A stretch of 18,011 nucleotides of DNA from an uncultured Anaerococcus sp. GTDB lineage: Bacteria > Bacillota > Clostridia > Tissierellales > Peptoniphilaceae. The DNA lies in the NCBI GenBank assembly GCA_900550345.1, contig URRX01000012.1:1-18011 (forward strand), given 5' to 3'. Below, piece by piece: positions 6,460-12,807 of the stretch. Below the pieces are notes generated by a model. That model saw only the letters and a list, made by a program, of their open reading frames with translations, made no database searches and was not told where the DNA came from. The position numbers were made by a program, and so were the translations under genes. The first letter of the stretch is position 1; every line of letters begins with the position of its first letter.

Positions 6460-7316
6460 ATCGTTAGCCTATCAAATAAAAAGTCAAAAAATGTTTGGTC
6501 GTTTACCCTATTTGCTACATATTTTTTATTTTTAGAAGATATTTCAGTAATTGAACCCCTATCAAATTCTTCATTAACTTTTATAGCTTTTTCTTCAAAA
6601 ATAAAAGCTTGAGGTTTAACTACCATGTAAAGCAAAATAGCAGCTTTCAATTCCCTTTCATTTTTTGGATAAATCTTATAAATTTCTTTTATTTTATTTA
6701 AAACCGGATCAGAATCTGTTTTTTTCAAAACTTCATCAGGCAAAGACAAAGAATTTGAAAGATCAATTGGCAAAATAAAAGTATCAATACTTTCATTCAA
6801 AACAATATTTGCAGCCTTTGGATCTGTAAAAAAATTAAATTCTGAAGACTTAGTAATATCACCAGATGAAAAATTTGATCCTAAAATAAAAATATGGTCG
6901 ATATAATCTACAAAATCTTCATATTTTTCTATAGCTTTTCCTATATTTGTAAGAGGACCTGTTGCAATAATATCAAGTTTTCCACAATCTTTTGCCAAAT
7001 TATAAAGAAAATCTTCAGGTTTATCTTCTGATAAGTAGTCATCTTTTTTATCAAAAATCACAGAATTTTCTCCCCTAGTCAAAATTTCTTGATTTTTCAA
7101 ATTAAAAGATGAGCCCTGGCAAATTGGCAAAATCAAATCTTCCATACAGGTCATAGACAAAATATTTAAAGCTGCACTTTTTGCATCCATAAAAGAATTT
7201 ACAGAAGAAATCCCAACAATTTCAAACTCATTAGAATTAAAAGCAAGCTTCAACATCAAAATTTCTGACAAACTAAAATTAGTATCTATATAAACAAATG
7301 GTTTTTCCTTTTCCAT
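6456..7316 (-). CDS. Nucleoside-hydrolase-like protein with degenerate active site
   Basis: A 286-residue protein with the IUNH fold by motif order: VYIDTN near the start, GPLTNIGKAIE at 120-130, ILGSN at 144-148 (usually MGG), EFNFFTDPKAANIV at 159-172, PIDLS at 183-187, and DRGSITE at 252-258. Active enzymes have DTDxGxDDA at the N-terminus, whose aspartates bind calcium. Here only D11 remains; N13, S17 and E18 replace the other three. The late HD catalytic pair is also absent from the matching stretch (RELKAAILLYMVVKP). It may therefore not cleave nucleosides by the classical mechanism, and could be a binding or regulatory protein. The start has AAAGGAAGTG. A TATAAT lies at 7343-7338 without a clear -35. 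Confidence 0.8.
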   Translation of the reverse strand: MEKEKPFVYIDTNFSLSEILMLKLAFNSNEFEIVGISSVNSFMDAKSAALNILSMTCMEDLILPICQGSSFNLKNQEILTRGENSVIFDKKDDYLSEDKPEDFLYNLAKDCGKLDIIATGPLTNIGKAIEKYEDFVDYIDHIFILGSNFSSGDITKSSEFNFFTDPKAANIVLNESIDTFILPIDLSNSLSLPDEVLKKTDSDPVLNKIKEIYKIYPKNERELKAAILLYMVVKPQAFIFEEKAIKVNEEFDRGSITEISSKNKKYVANRVNDQTFFDFLFDRLTI

Positions 7317-7417
7317 AATTCACTTCCTTTAATAAAAATTATACTAATATAAAGGAATTTTTCTATTGATAAAATTTAAGGATTAAATATTTAGATAAAA
7401 AATTGGATAAACAAAAA

Positions 7418-7455
7418 GAGATCTATCCACTCACTTCGTTCGGTCGAGATGGGGA
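7418..7455 (+). repeat. Palindromic intergenic repeat, half unit
   Basis: It begins GAGATCT and ends GGTCGAGATGG, with CACTTCGTTCGG between. The same half unit occurs twice, in opposite orientations, in the 82-bp palindrome at 10814-10895, and in altered form at 7602-7713. Stretch 7317-7761 has no gene: besides the two repeats it holds a possible -10 box near 7340 and a 9-bp inverted repeat (AAAGTTTAA/TTAAACTTT) at about 7480-7520. Confidence 0.65.
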
Positions 7456-7601
7456 ATGTGTAAATGTAATTTTAAGCTAAAGTTTAAATTATTTGATTCT
7501 TCTTTATTAAACTTTTAATCTAAAAATAGATATAAAATAAAATTATAATTTTGAAAAAATTCAATAAAAACTTTCTTCAGTTCTAAAGAAAATCCAATAA
7601 T

Positions 7602-7713
7602 CACCCATCTCGAGCAGATAAATATGCCTTGATTTGGCATATTTATCCCTAAAACTAGTGCAAGAGCATGGAAGAATTTGCCAAGCAAATGAGTTTTAGT
7701 AGCCGAGAGATCT
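7602..7713 (-). repeat. Variant palindromic repeat with a branched insert
   Basis: Read on the minus strand it starts GAGATCTCTCGGC and ends GCTCGAGATGGG, like the half unit at 7418-7455, but about 85 bp replace the middle. The insert holds a perfect 12-bp hairpin, GATAAATATGCC/GGCATATTTATC (7617-7628/7636-7647), and an 8-bp stem, CTAAAACT/AGTTTTAG (7649-7656/7692-7699), that encloses a third hairpin, ATTTGC-CAA-GCAAAT (7676-7690). TCTCG (7608-7612) and CGAGA (7704-7708) close the base, giving a three-way junction on paper. Confidence 0.6.
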
Positions 7714-7761
7714 CATTAATTAAATTAGGCTAAAATTTCAACAATTCTTTGAATTCAAAAT

Positions 7762-8925
7762 TTAATTATTATTTAACCAATTAATAGCACTTGTCACAAA
7801 CAATCCTACACCTATTGGCATAGCATCTTCTGAAAAATCTACCTTTGGATTGTGGTGGGAATAATCATTTCCTGGGACTTTTGAATTTAGTAGGAAATAA
7901 ACAGTAGGAACTTTTCTTGAAACAAAAGCCATATCCTCACTTGCCATTAGCCTTTCACCAGAAATCATTTCAATATCAAAATTCTCTTTCACATAACCTA
8001 CAAGCTCCTTTGTAAGAGATGGATCAGAATAAAGGGAAGGAACTGACGCAAAATATTCTAAATTAATCTCACATTCTGTAACTTTTGAAATTCCATCAAC
8101 AATTTCCTCAATTCTTTTTTTCAATTTTTCCCTAATTTCTGGGTCATAAGTTCTCATTGTTCCTTGTAAAATTGCTGTATCAGGAATAATATTTGAATTT
8201 GAACCTGATGAGAATTGACCAAATGTTAAAGTTGTATGCTTTGAAGGATTTGCATCACGACTTATTAGTTGATTAAATTGTTGGTAAATCATTACACCTG
8301 CATTTATTGGGTCTTTTGTGGTGTGAGGATATCCGCCGTGACCTCCTTGACCCTTAATTGTTATTTTAAAATTATCACAACTTGTCGCCATGTAACCCTC
8401 ATAATAAGAAATTGATCCAGCCTCGTGACTTAAATTTGTGTGAAGGGCAAGTGCCACGTCAACTCCATCAAGAACTCCATTTTCGATCATCATTTTTGAG
8501 CCTTCAAAAATTTCTTCAGCAGGTTGAAACATAAACTTAACCTTGCCCTTAAAATCTTTTTTGTGATTAAAAATAATTTTTGCAGTAGAAATTCCAATTG
8601 CTGTATGAAGATCATGACCACAAGTGTGAGCAAGTCCCTTATTTTTTGATGAAAAATCTAGACCACTTTCCTCATCCATTGGAAGAGCATCCATGTCAGC
8701 CCTAATGAGAATAGTTTTTCCTTTACCTTTTTCGCCCTCAATTGTTGCAAGAATTCCACTTTCACCAACTTCCTCGTAAGATATTCCAATTTCTTTCAAT
8801 TTACTTATTACATATTTCTTAGTCTTAGGAAGTTCTAAACCAAGTTCAGGATTTTCATGAATATGCCTACGATTTTTTATTAATTCATCTTTAAGTTCAT
8901 AAGATTCTTTAAAATAATTTGCCAT
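7762..8925 (-). CDS. M20-family amidohydrolase (N-acyl-amino-acid/hippurate type)
   Basis: A 387-residue cytosolic metallohydrolase of peptidase family M20D. It has the opening RRHIHENPELG (19-29), RADMDALP (75-82), the metal and catalytic segment HTCGHDLHTAIG with C102 and H104, FQPAEE with E137/E138, LALHTN with H162, a dimerisation segment with GQGGHGGYPHT, and the C-terminal ligand in YSHHNPKVDF. All expected residues are present, so it is probably active. Family members cleave N-acetyl- or N-benzoyl-amino acids and similar amides; the exact substrate cannot be deduced. The start has AAAGGATGG. It stands alone, transcribed away from the PTS-type gene across a 220-bp divergent region. Confidence 0.92.
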   Translation of the reverse strand: MANYFKESYELKDELIKNRRHIHENPELGLELPKTKKYVISKLKEIGISYEEVGESGILATIEGEKGKGKTILIRADMDALPMDEESGLDFSSKNKGLAHTCGHDLHTAIGISTAKIIFNHKKDFKGKVKFMFQPAEEIFEGSKMMIENGVLDGVDVALALHTNLSHEAGSISYYEGYMATSCDNFKITIKGQGGHGGYPHTTKDPINAGVMIYQQFNQLISRDANPSKHTTLTFGQFSSGSNSNIIPDTAILQGTMRTYDPEIREKLKKRIEEIVDGISKVTECEINLEYFASVPSLYSDPSLTKELVGYVKENFDIEMISGERLMASEDMAFVSRKVPTVYFLLNSKVPGNDYSHHNPKVDFSEDAMPIGVGLFVTSAINWLNNN

Positions 8926-9034
8926 AAATCCATCCTTTCTATATTTTAAAAATTTTATAAAAAAATATTATTTACCTAATAAATATACCCAAAATTTTTA
9001 CATGAATTTTTAACTTTTCTTTTATATAAAGTTG

Positions 9035-9059
9035 TTTGATAAAATACAAATTAATCAAA
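9035..9059. promoter_or_regulatory. Inverted repeat TTTGAT-N13-ATCAAA
   Basis: Perfect 6-bp arms 13 bp apart in the region between the divergent amidohydrolase and PTS-type genes. It could be an operator for either gene, or chance in AT-rich DNA. Confidence 0.3.
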
Positions 9060-9079
9060 TAAATATAAGAAGATGAGCA

Positions 9080-9103
9080 TTTTTTGTGAATATTTACAAA
9101 AAA
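9080..9103. promoter_or_regulatory. 24-bp palindromic operator over the -35 of the PTS-type gene
   Basis: TTTTTTGT (9080-9087) and ACAAAAAA (9096-9103) form perfect 8-bp arms. The middle adds AATATT, leaving one mismatched pair in 24 bp. It covers the TTTACA -35 box (9093-9098), a typical repressor position. Confidence 0.6.
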
Positions 9104-9121
9104 TAACTTATATATTAAAAT
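9093..9121 (+). promoter_or_regulatory. Promoter of the PTS_EIIC_2-type gene
   Basis: TTTACA (9093-9098), 17-bp spacer, TAAAAT (9116-9121). It lies about 25 bp before the start codon. Confidence 0.7.
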
Positions 9122-9145
9122 AGTTTCTAATATAGGAGGAAAAAA

Positions 9146-10168
9146 ATGAAAGAATTTTTGAAAAGTAAAGGAATAAGTTTATCAGCAAAAGTTTATTTTA
9201 TTGACGCCTTAGGATCAATGGCCTTTGGACTTTTTGCAACACTTTTGGTAGGGACAATATTAAATACTATCGGAAACTCTTTTGGAATTGAGTTTTTATC
9301 TAAAACTATCTGGCCCCTTGCTCAAGAAGCCACAGGCCCTGCAATCGCAGTTTCAATCGCCTACGCCCTTAATGCTGATAGGTTGATTTTATTTTCATCT
9401 ACAATTGTAGGACTTGCCGCAAATAAATTGGGCGGACCAATGGGAGTTTTTATAGCAACCCTAATTTCTGTAGAAGTTGCAAAATTAGTTTCAAAAGAAA
9501 CAAAAATTGACATAGTCCTAACCCCAATTGTTACAGTTTTAATTGGAGTATTTATAGCAAATTTAGTAGGACCTTTTATCCAAGCCCTAATGACAAAAAT
9601 CGGAATTATAATAATGGATGCAACCAAGCAAAAACCTTTTATAATGGGAATAATTGTTTCAGTAATTGTAGGAATAGTATTAACCCTTCCAATTTCATCA
9701 GCCGCACTTTGTATGACCATAAGTCTTTCAGGCCTTGCCGCAGGAGCTGCAACAATTGGTTGTTGCTGCCAAATGATCGGATTTGCAGTAATTTCATTTA
9801 GAGAAAATAAAACTCAAGGCTTAATTGCCCAAGGACTTGGAACAAGTATGTTACAAATGCCAAACATAATGAGAAATCCAAAAATATTAATCCCACCAAC
9901 ACTTACATCAGCAATACTTGGACCAGTTTCAACAATAATTTTCAAACTAGAAAACTCCCCAATAGGAGCAGGAATGGGAACATGCGGTTTAGTAGGACAA
10001 ATCTCAACCTTCACAGCAATGAACCAAGTAGGATTTTTCAAATTGTTATCAGTAGTAATTCTAATGCACATAATCCTACCTGCCCTAGTTTCTCTTATAA
10101 TTTATTATTTTGTAAGAAATATAGGCTGGATAAAAGATGGAGATATGAAGTTGGATTTTTCTAAATAA
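9146..10168 (+). CDS. PTS_EIIC_2-family membrane protein (PfoR-like)
   Basis: A 340-residue protein, hydrophobic along its whole length with around nine or ten membrane segments and glycine/proline-rich loops. The sequence is of the PTS_EIIC_2 group, which includes the clostridial protein called PfoR: FIDALGSMAFGLFATLLVGTI near the start, GPAIAVSIAYAL, GGPMGVFIATL, LPISSAALCMTISLSGLAAGAATIGCCCQMIGFA, and SPIGAGMGTCGLVGQ near the end. Family members resemble PTS sugar permeases but lack their own IIA/IIB domains, and no PTS partner is adjacent. Transport of a sugar-like solute is the default guess; a regulatory role has been suggested for PfoR. The start has AGGAGG. An operator-like palindrome overlaps the promoter, and a hairpin at 10190-10209 ends the transcript. 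Three cysteines in a row occur in GCCCQ. Confidence 0.85.
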   Translation: MKEFLKSKGISLSAKVYFIDALGSMAFGLFATLLVGTILNTIGNSFGIEFLSKTIWPLAQEATGPAIAVSIAYALNADRLILFSSTIVGLAANKLGGPMGVFIATLISVEVAKLVSKETKIDIVLTPIVTVLIGVFIANLVGPFIQALMTKIGIIIMDATKQKPFIMGIIVSVIVGIVLTLPISSAALCMTISLSGLAAGAATIGCCCQMIGFAVISFRENKTQGLIAQGLGTSMLQMPNIMRNPKILIPPTLTSAILGPVSTIIFKLENSPIGAGMGTCGLVGQISTFTAMNQVGFFKLLSVVILMHIILPALVSLIIYYFVRNIGWIKDGDMKLDFSK

Positions 10169-10189
10169 TATATTTTAAGCAAAAAAATA

Positions 10190-10209
10190 GACTATGTATT
10201 GACATAGTC
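10190..10209. terminator. Terminator between convergent transcripts
   Basis: GACTATGT (10190-10197), loop ATTG, ACATAGTC (10202-10209). On the minus strand it is followed by TATTTTTTT, a good terminator for the small split ORF. On the plus strand the tail CATTTATTT is weaker but may serve the PTS-type gene. Confidence 0.8.
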
Positions 10210-10212
10210 CAT

Positions 10213-10416
10213 TTATTTGCCATTTTCTATATCATCTATTAAATTAGTTACATCACTTAGATCTAAAAATGTTATAAAATTCAAGATATTTGCAAGTGAT
10301 TTTGATATTTTGTATTTTAAGCTTTTTTTACTTTTTTTCTTATTTTTATCAGATTGATAGATTGCAAATAAGACTACAAAGATAGTTAAAATAATTAAAA
10401 TTAAATCTATTATAGC
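10213..10416 (-). pseudogene. Downstream half of a small split membrane ORF
   Basis: 67 codons directly in frame after the TAA of the ORF at 10417-10593, with no ATG, GTG or TTG near the beginning and no ribosome site. It would read a membrane helix (IIDLILIILTIFVVLFAIY), a lysine-rich stretch, then an acidic helix ending DDIENGK and a TAA. Together with the upstream part it would make a 126-residue protein broken by a single stop codon. It may be a recent nonsense mutation, readthrough, or initiation at a rare codon. I know no family for it. Confidence 0.4.
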
Positions 10417-10593
10417 TTAATTTTTATTTTTTCCTATAAATTTTTTAATACAAAAATATACAATGGCAAAAGCAAAATAGAATATACTTGAATTTGTACT
10501 ATAAAAATCAACATCTAAAAATAAATTTAGTATTAAAGTTATGAGAAAAACTCCACCCATTACTTCTAAAGTTTCATTTAAAGGATTTTTCAT
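10417..10593 (-). CDS. Small two-helix membrane protein (first half of split ORF)
   Basis: 58 codons from an ATG to TAA: an amphipathic start (MKNPLNETLEVMGG), a helix VFLITLILNLFLDV, a second helix IFYFAFAIVYFCI, and the basic tail KKFIGKNKN. AAGGGGG lies about 10 bp upstream of the ATG, and a TTGTTA-18 bp-TATTAT promoter lies at 10652-10623, so expression is plausible. The basic tail looks like a natural protein end, yet the frame continues openly for 67 codons after the stop. It could thus be a complete small protein or the N-terminal part of a broken gene. Function unknown. Confidence 0.55.
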   Translation of the reverse strand: MKNPLNETLEVMGGVFLITLILNLFLDVDFYSTNSSIFYFAFAIVYFCIKKFIGKNKN

Positions 10594-10622
10594 AAATAGT
10601 CATCCCCCTTATTTTCTATAAA

Positions 10623-10652
10623 ATAATATCAAAATTATTTTTTTCGTAACAA
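10623..10652 (-). promoter_or_regulatory. Promoter of the small membrane ORF
   Basis: On the minus strand, TTGTTA (10652-10647), 18-bp spacer, TATTAT (10628-10623), about 30 bp upstream of the ATG. Both boxes are close to consensus. Confidence 0.5.
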
Positions 10653-10813
10653 CTTCCTATTAAAGACTTACCCGGTATTAGCTTGATTAAACTTTTAATA
10701 TTTTGAGAGATTATTTTTGTGAATTTAAAAAACGTGCTTATGGAACGATTCAGAGCATATACAAAGTATAAATTTAGATAATATTTTATTTTGAAATAAA
10801 AATTAAACTAAGT

Positions 10814-10895
10814 ACCATCTCGACTAAGTGAGTGAAACGAACGCATGGAGAGATCTCAAGAGATTTCTCCGCTCGTTGCACTCGGTCGAAATGGT
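10814..10895. repeat. 82-bp long palindrome (paired half units)
   Basis: From ACCATCTCGAC to GTCGAAATGGT, the two halves pair almost throughout around the centre GATCTC-AA-GAGAT. Each half matches the half unit at 7418-7455 (GAGATCTCTCC...GGTCGAGATGG type). This GAGATTTCTC...TCGAAATGG type of intergenic palindrome is common in low-GC Firmicutes. The flanking DNA 10653-10813 is AT-rich and shows nothing I can name. Confidence 0.8.
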
Positions 10896-10920
10896 TGAAA
10901 ATTGAGTTTGTCGACAACCT

Positions 10921-11714
10921 GAATGTACCACTGGCACATTTTTAAGCTGATTAACGTAACTTATCACTTTATTTTTAATAATTTAGCTTATTTTTTTATT
11001 TTGCTATTTGTAATTCTTCGTTCAAGTCCGCGGGATAAATATTAAAAACGTGCACACAGGCACGTTTTTAAGCTAATTAACACGCTAATTTATCATTCAT
11101 TTTTTTAATAAACTAGCGTAATATTTTGTTTTTCTTAATTTATTCTTCGTTTTACTCCGCGGGATAATCATTGAAAATGTACCACTGGTACATTTTCAAG
11201 CTGATAAACGCTAAATTATCGTTCTTCTTTTAATAAATTAGCATAATATTTTGTTTTTCAAAAATTATTTCTTCGTTTTACTCCGCGGGATAATCATTAA
11301 AAATGTGCCACTGGCACGTTTTTAAGCTGATTAACGCTAACTTATCACTTTATTTTTAATATTTTAGCTTATTTTTTTATTTTGCTATTTGTAATTCTTC
11401 GTTCAAGTCCGCGGGATAAATATTAAAAACGTGCACACAGGCACGTTTTTAAGCTAATTAACACGCTAATTTATCATTCATTTTTTTAATAAACTAGCGT
11501 AATATTTTGTTTTTCTTAATTTATTCTTCGTTTTACTCCGCGGGATAATCATTAAAAATGTACCACTGGTACATTTTCAAGCTGATAAACGCTAACTTAT
11601 CACTCACTTTTTAATAATTTAGCTTATTATTTTATTTTTCTTAATTTATTTCTTCGTTTTACTCCGCGGGGTAATTATTAAAAACGTGCACAAAGGCACG
11701 TTTTTAATAATTAC
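10921..11714. repeat. Tandem array of 126-129-bp hairpin units (about 6.5 copies)
   Basis: Units begin with TTCTTCGTT at 11014, 11143, 11269, 11395, 11524 and 11650; a partial unit precedes them (10921-11013) and the last is cut short at 11714. Each unit has an invariant TCCGCGGG box, then hairpin 1 (stem centred on GTGC/GCAC or GTACC/GGTAC), AAGCT[G/A]A, and hairpin 2 (GCTAA...TTAGC type). Hairpin 1 positions are 10922-10940, 11043-11070, 11171-11199, 11297-11325, 11424-11451, 11552-11580 and 11671-11714. Units 1 and 4 are identical, 381 bp apart, so a three-unit block was duplicated. No open frame of note runs through it. Confidence 0.9.
11671..11714 (-). terminator. Perfect 19-bp hairpin ending the sigma-factor operon
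   Basis: GTAATTATTAAAAACGTGC, loop of six, then the exact reverse complement, starting on the base after the sigma gene's stop codon. The stem's lower part is A/T-rich, and the minus strand runs into TTTTTAATAATTACC, so it works as an intrinsic terminator. It is also hairpin 1 of the last unit of the tandem array, extended at its base. Confidence 0.8.
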
Positions 11715-12716
11715 CTAATCTTGATCGCTGTATTGTTTTAGTTTTCCTAGGGCTTGATTTTCTATTTGTCTGATTCTTTCTCTTGATAAGTTATATATTG
11801 TTCCGATTTCTTCTAATGTTTTTGGTTTTTCGTTATCTAGGCCATATCTGTAGATTATTATTTGTTTTTCTCTTTCTGATAGTTGGTCTAGGGCTTTCAT
11901 TAGGAAATCTTCCATATCTTTTTTTAGGATTTGATCATCTACTGGGATTGAATCGTCTCCTACCATATCCATTAGCTCATCGCCGGTTGAATCTTCTGAG
12001 TCTAGATTTATATTTAGGCTTGTTGAATTTACTTGATTTCTATTTATTAAAAATAAATCGTCAGCTTGTTTTTTGTCGATTCCTTCTTGTTTTAAAATCT
12101 TGTATAATTCTTCTTCGCTTGCTTCTGGATTTGCTTTTAATATTTGTTTTAATTTGTTTAATTTCAAATATTTTCCAGCTGGTATTCTTATTGTGTGACC
12201 TTCTTTGTTGATTGCTTTTCTTATTGCCTTGTCAATCCATTTGTAAGCGTATGTTGTAAATTTGTATCCCAAGCTTAAGTCAAATTTTTCTGCAGCTCTT
12301 ATCATTCCAAGCATTCCAGATTGAACTAAGTCTTCAAGTTCAAGGTCATTTCCATGTGAGCGATAAAAGTATGAGGCCCTACTTCTTACAAGTCCTTGGT
12401 TTTTATCTACCAAGGCTCCAAGGGCGTTTTGATTTCCTTCTTGAAATTGTTCTACAATTTGCTCATTTGACAAATCAGAAAGCCTAATTATATCACTTCT
12501 TTTTTTTGCCACTAGGGAATTTTTTATTTTTTGTATATTTTCTTCTTCGTCTTCTTCTAATTTTTCGTCTTCTAAGTATTGATCAAATTCTTCTTTTTCG
12601 TCTTCTGTTAGGCCTTTATATAATTTTTCAGCCCCTTTTTGATCAATATCTTCTTCGTCAAAGAAATCTTTAAATTTTTCAAAGATTTCTTCATCATTAA
12701 AATTTATTTTATCCAT
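11715..12716 (-). CDS. RNA polymerase sigma-70 family factor, atypical
   Basis: A 333-residue sigma factor. Residues 1-75 are strongly acidic and fit no region 1.1 or 1.2 I know. Region 2 spans about 100-171, with the core-binding/melting stretch DLVQSGMLGMIRAAEKFD and YKFTTYAYKWIDKAIRKAI; HTIRIPAGKY (174-183) matches region 2.4/3.0 of primary-type factors. Region 4 (268-330) has LSEREKQIIIYRYGL and the helix-turn-helix TLEEIGTIYNLSRERIRQIENQALGKLK, very close to SigA. It therefore probably recognises promoters similar to SigA's, but without region 1.2 it is not the usual primary factor. It occupies the place of sigH after yacP in Bacillus. It has GGTGG four bases before the ATG and its own 91-bp upstream gap. 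Confidence 0.9.
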   Translation of the reverse strand: MDKINFNDEEIFEKFKDFFDEEDIDQKGAEKLYKGLTEDEKEEFDQYLEDEKLEEDEEENIQKIKNSLVAKKRSDIIRLSDLSNEQIVEQFQEGNQNALGALVDKNQGLVRSRASYFYRSHGNDLELEDLVQSGMLGMIRAAEKFDLSLGYKFTTYAYKWIDKAIRKAINKEGHTIRIPAGKYLKLNKLKQILKANPEASEEELYKILKQEGIDKKQADDLFLINRNQVNSTSLNINLDSEDSTGDELMDMVGDDSIPVDDQILKKDMEDFLMKALDQLSEREKQIIIYRYGLDNEKPKTLEEIGTIYNLSRERIRQIENQALGKLKQYSDQD

Positions 12717-12731
12717 ATAACCACCATAAAT

Positions 12732-12752
12732 TTGGTCTGCCTAAGCAGCCAA
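12732..12752 (-). promoter_or_regulatory. Hairpin in the leader of the sigma gene
   Basis: TTGG-(T)-CTGC, loop CTAA, GCAG-CCAA: an 8-bp stem with one bulged base, 15 bp before the sigma start codon. No T tract follows on the minus strand, so it is not a terminator; it may affect translation or mRNA processing between yacP and the sigma gene. Confidence 0.45.
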
Positions 12753-12756
12753 GTTC

Positions 12757-12783
12757 TTATAAAAATGATTTGAATTTTTATAA
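12757..12783. promoter_or_regulatory. AT-only perfect inverted repeat before the sigma gene
   Basis: TTATAAAAAT and ATTTTTATAA, 7 bp apart, between yacP and the sigma gene. Ten perfect pairs suggest an operator or a weak hairpin, but base composition makes chance repeats likely. Confidence 0.35.
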
Positions 12784-12807
12784 ATTGAATTTATCTACCT
12801 TTACCAT

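Noticed and set aside
7602..7713. tRNA or known riboswitch because of its cloverleaf-like fold
   Set aside because: No conserved tRNA bases, no CCA end or TpsiC motif, and no known riboswitch consensus.
9361..10071. Minus-strand frames of 119 and 85 codons opposite the PTS-type gene
   Set aside because: They are shadows of the real coding strand, which has clear membrane-protein content, promoter, ribosome site and terminator.
10921..11714. CRISPR array
   Set aside because: The repeated unit is 126-129 bp with similar sequence throughout; there are no short repeats separated by unique spacers and no cas genes nearby.
11783..12211. A 142-codon hydrophobic plus-strand frame opposite the sigma gene
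   Set aside because: The leucine-rich translation is the reverse reading of acidic and basic codons of the sigma factor; no start signals.
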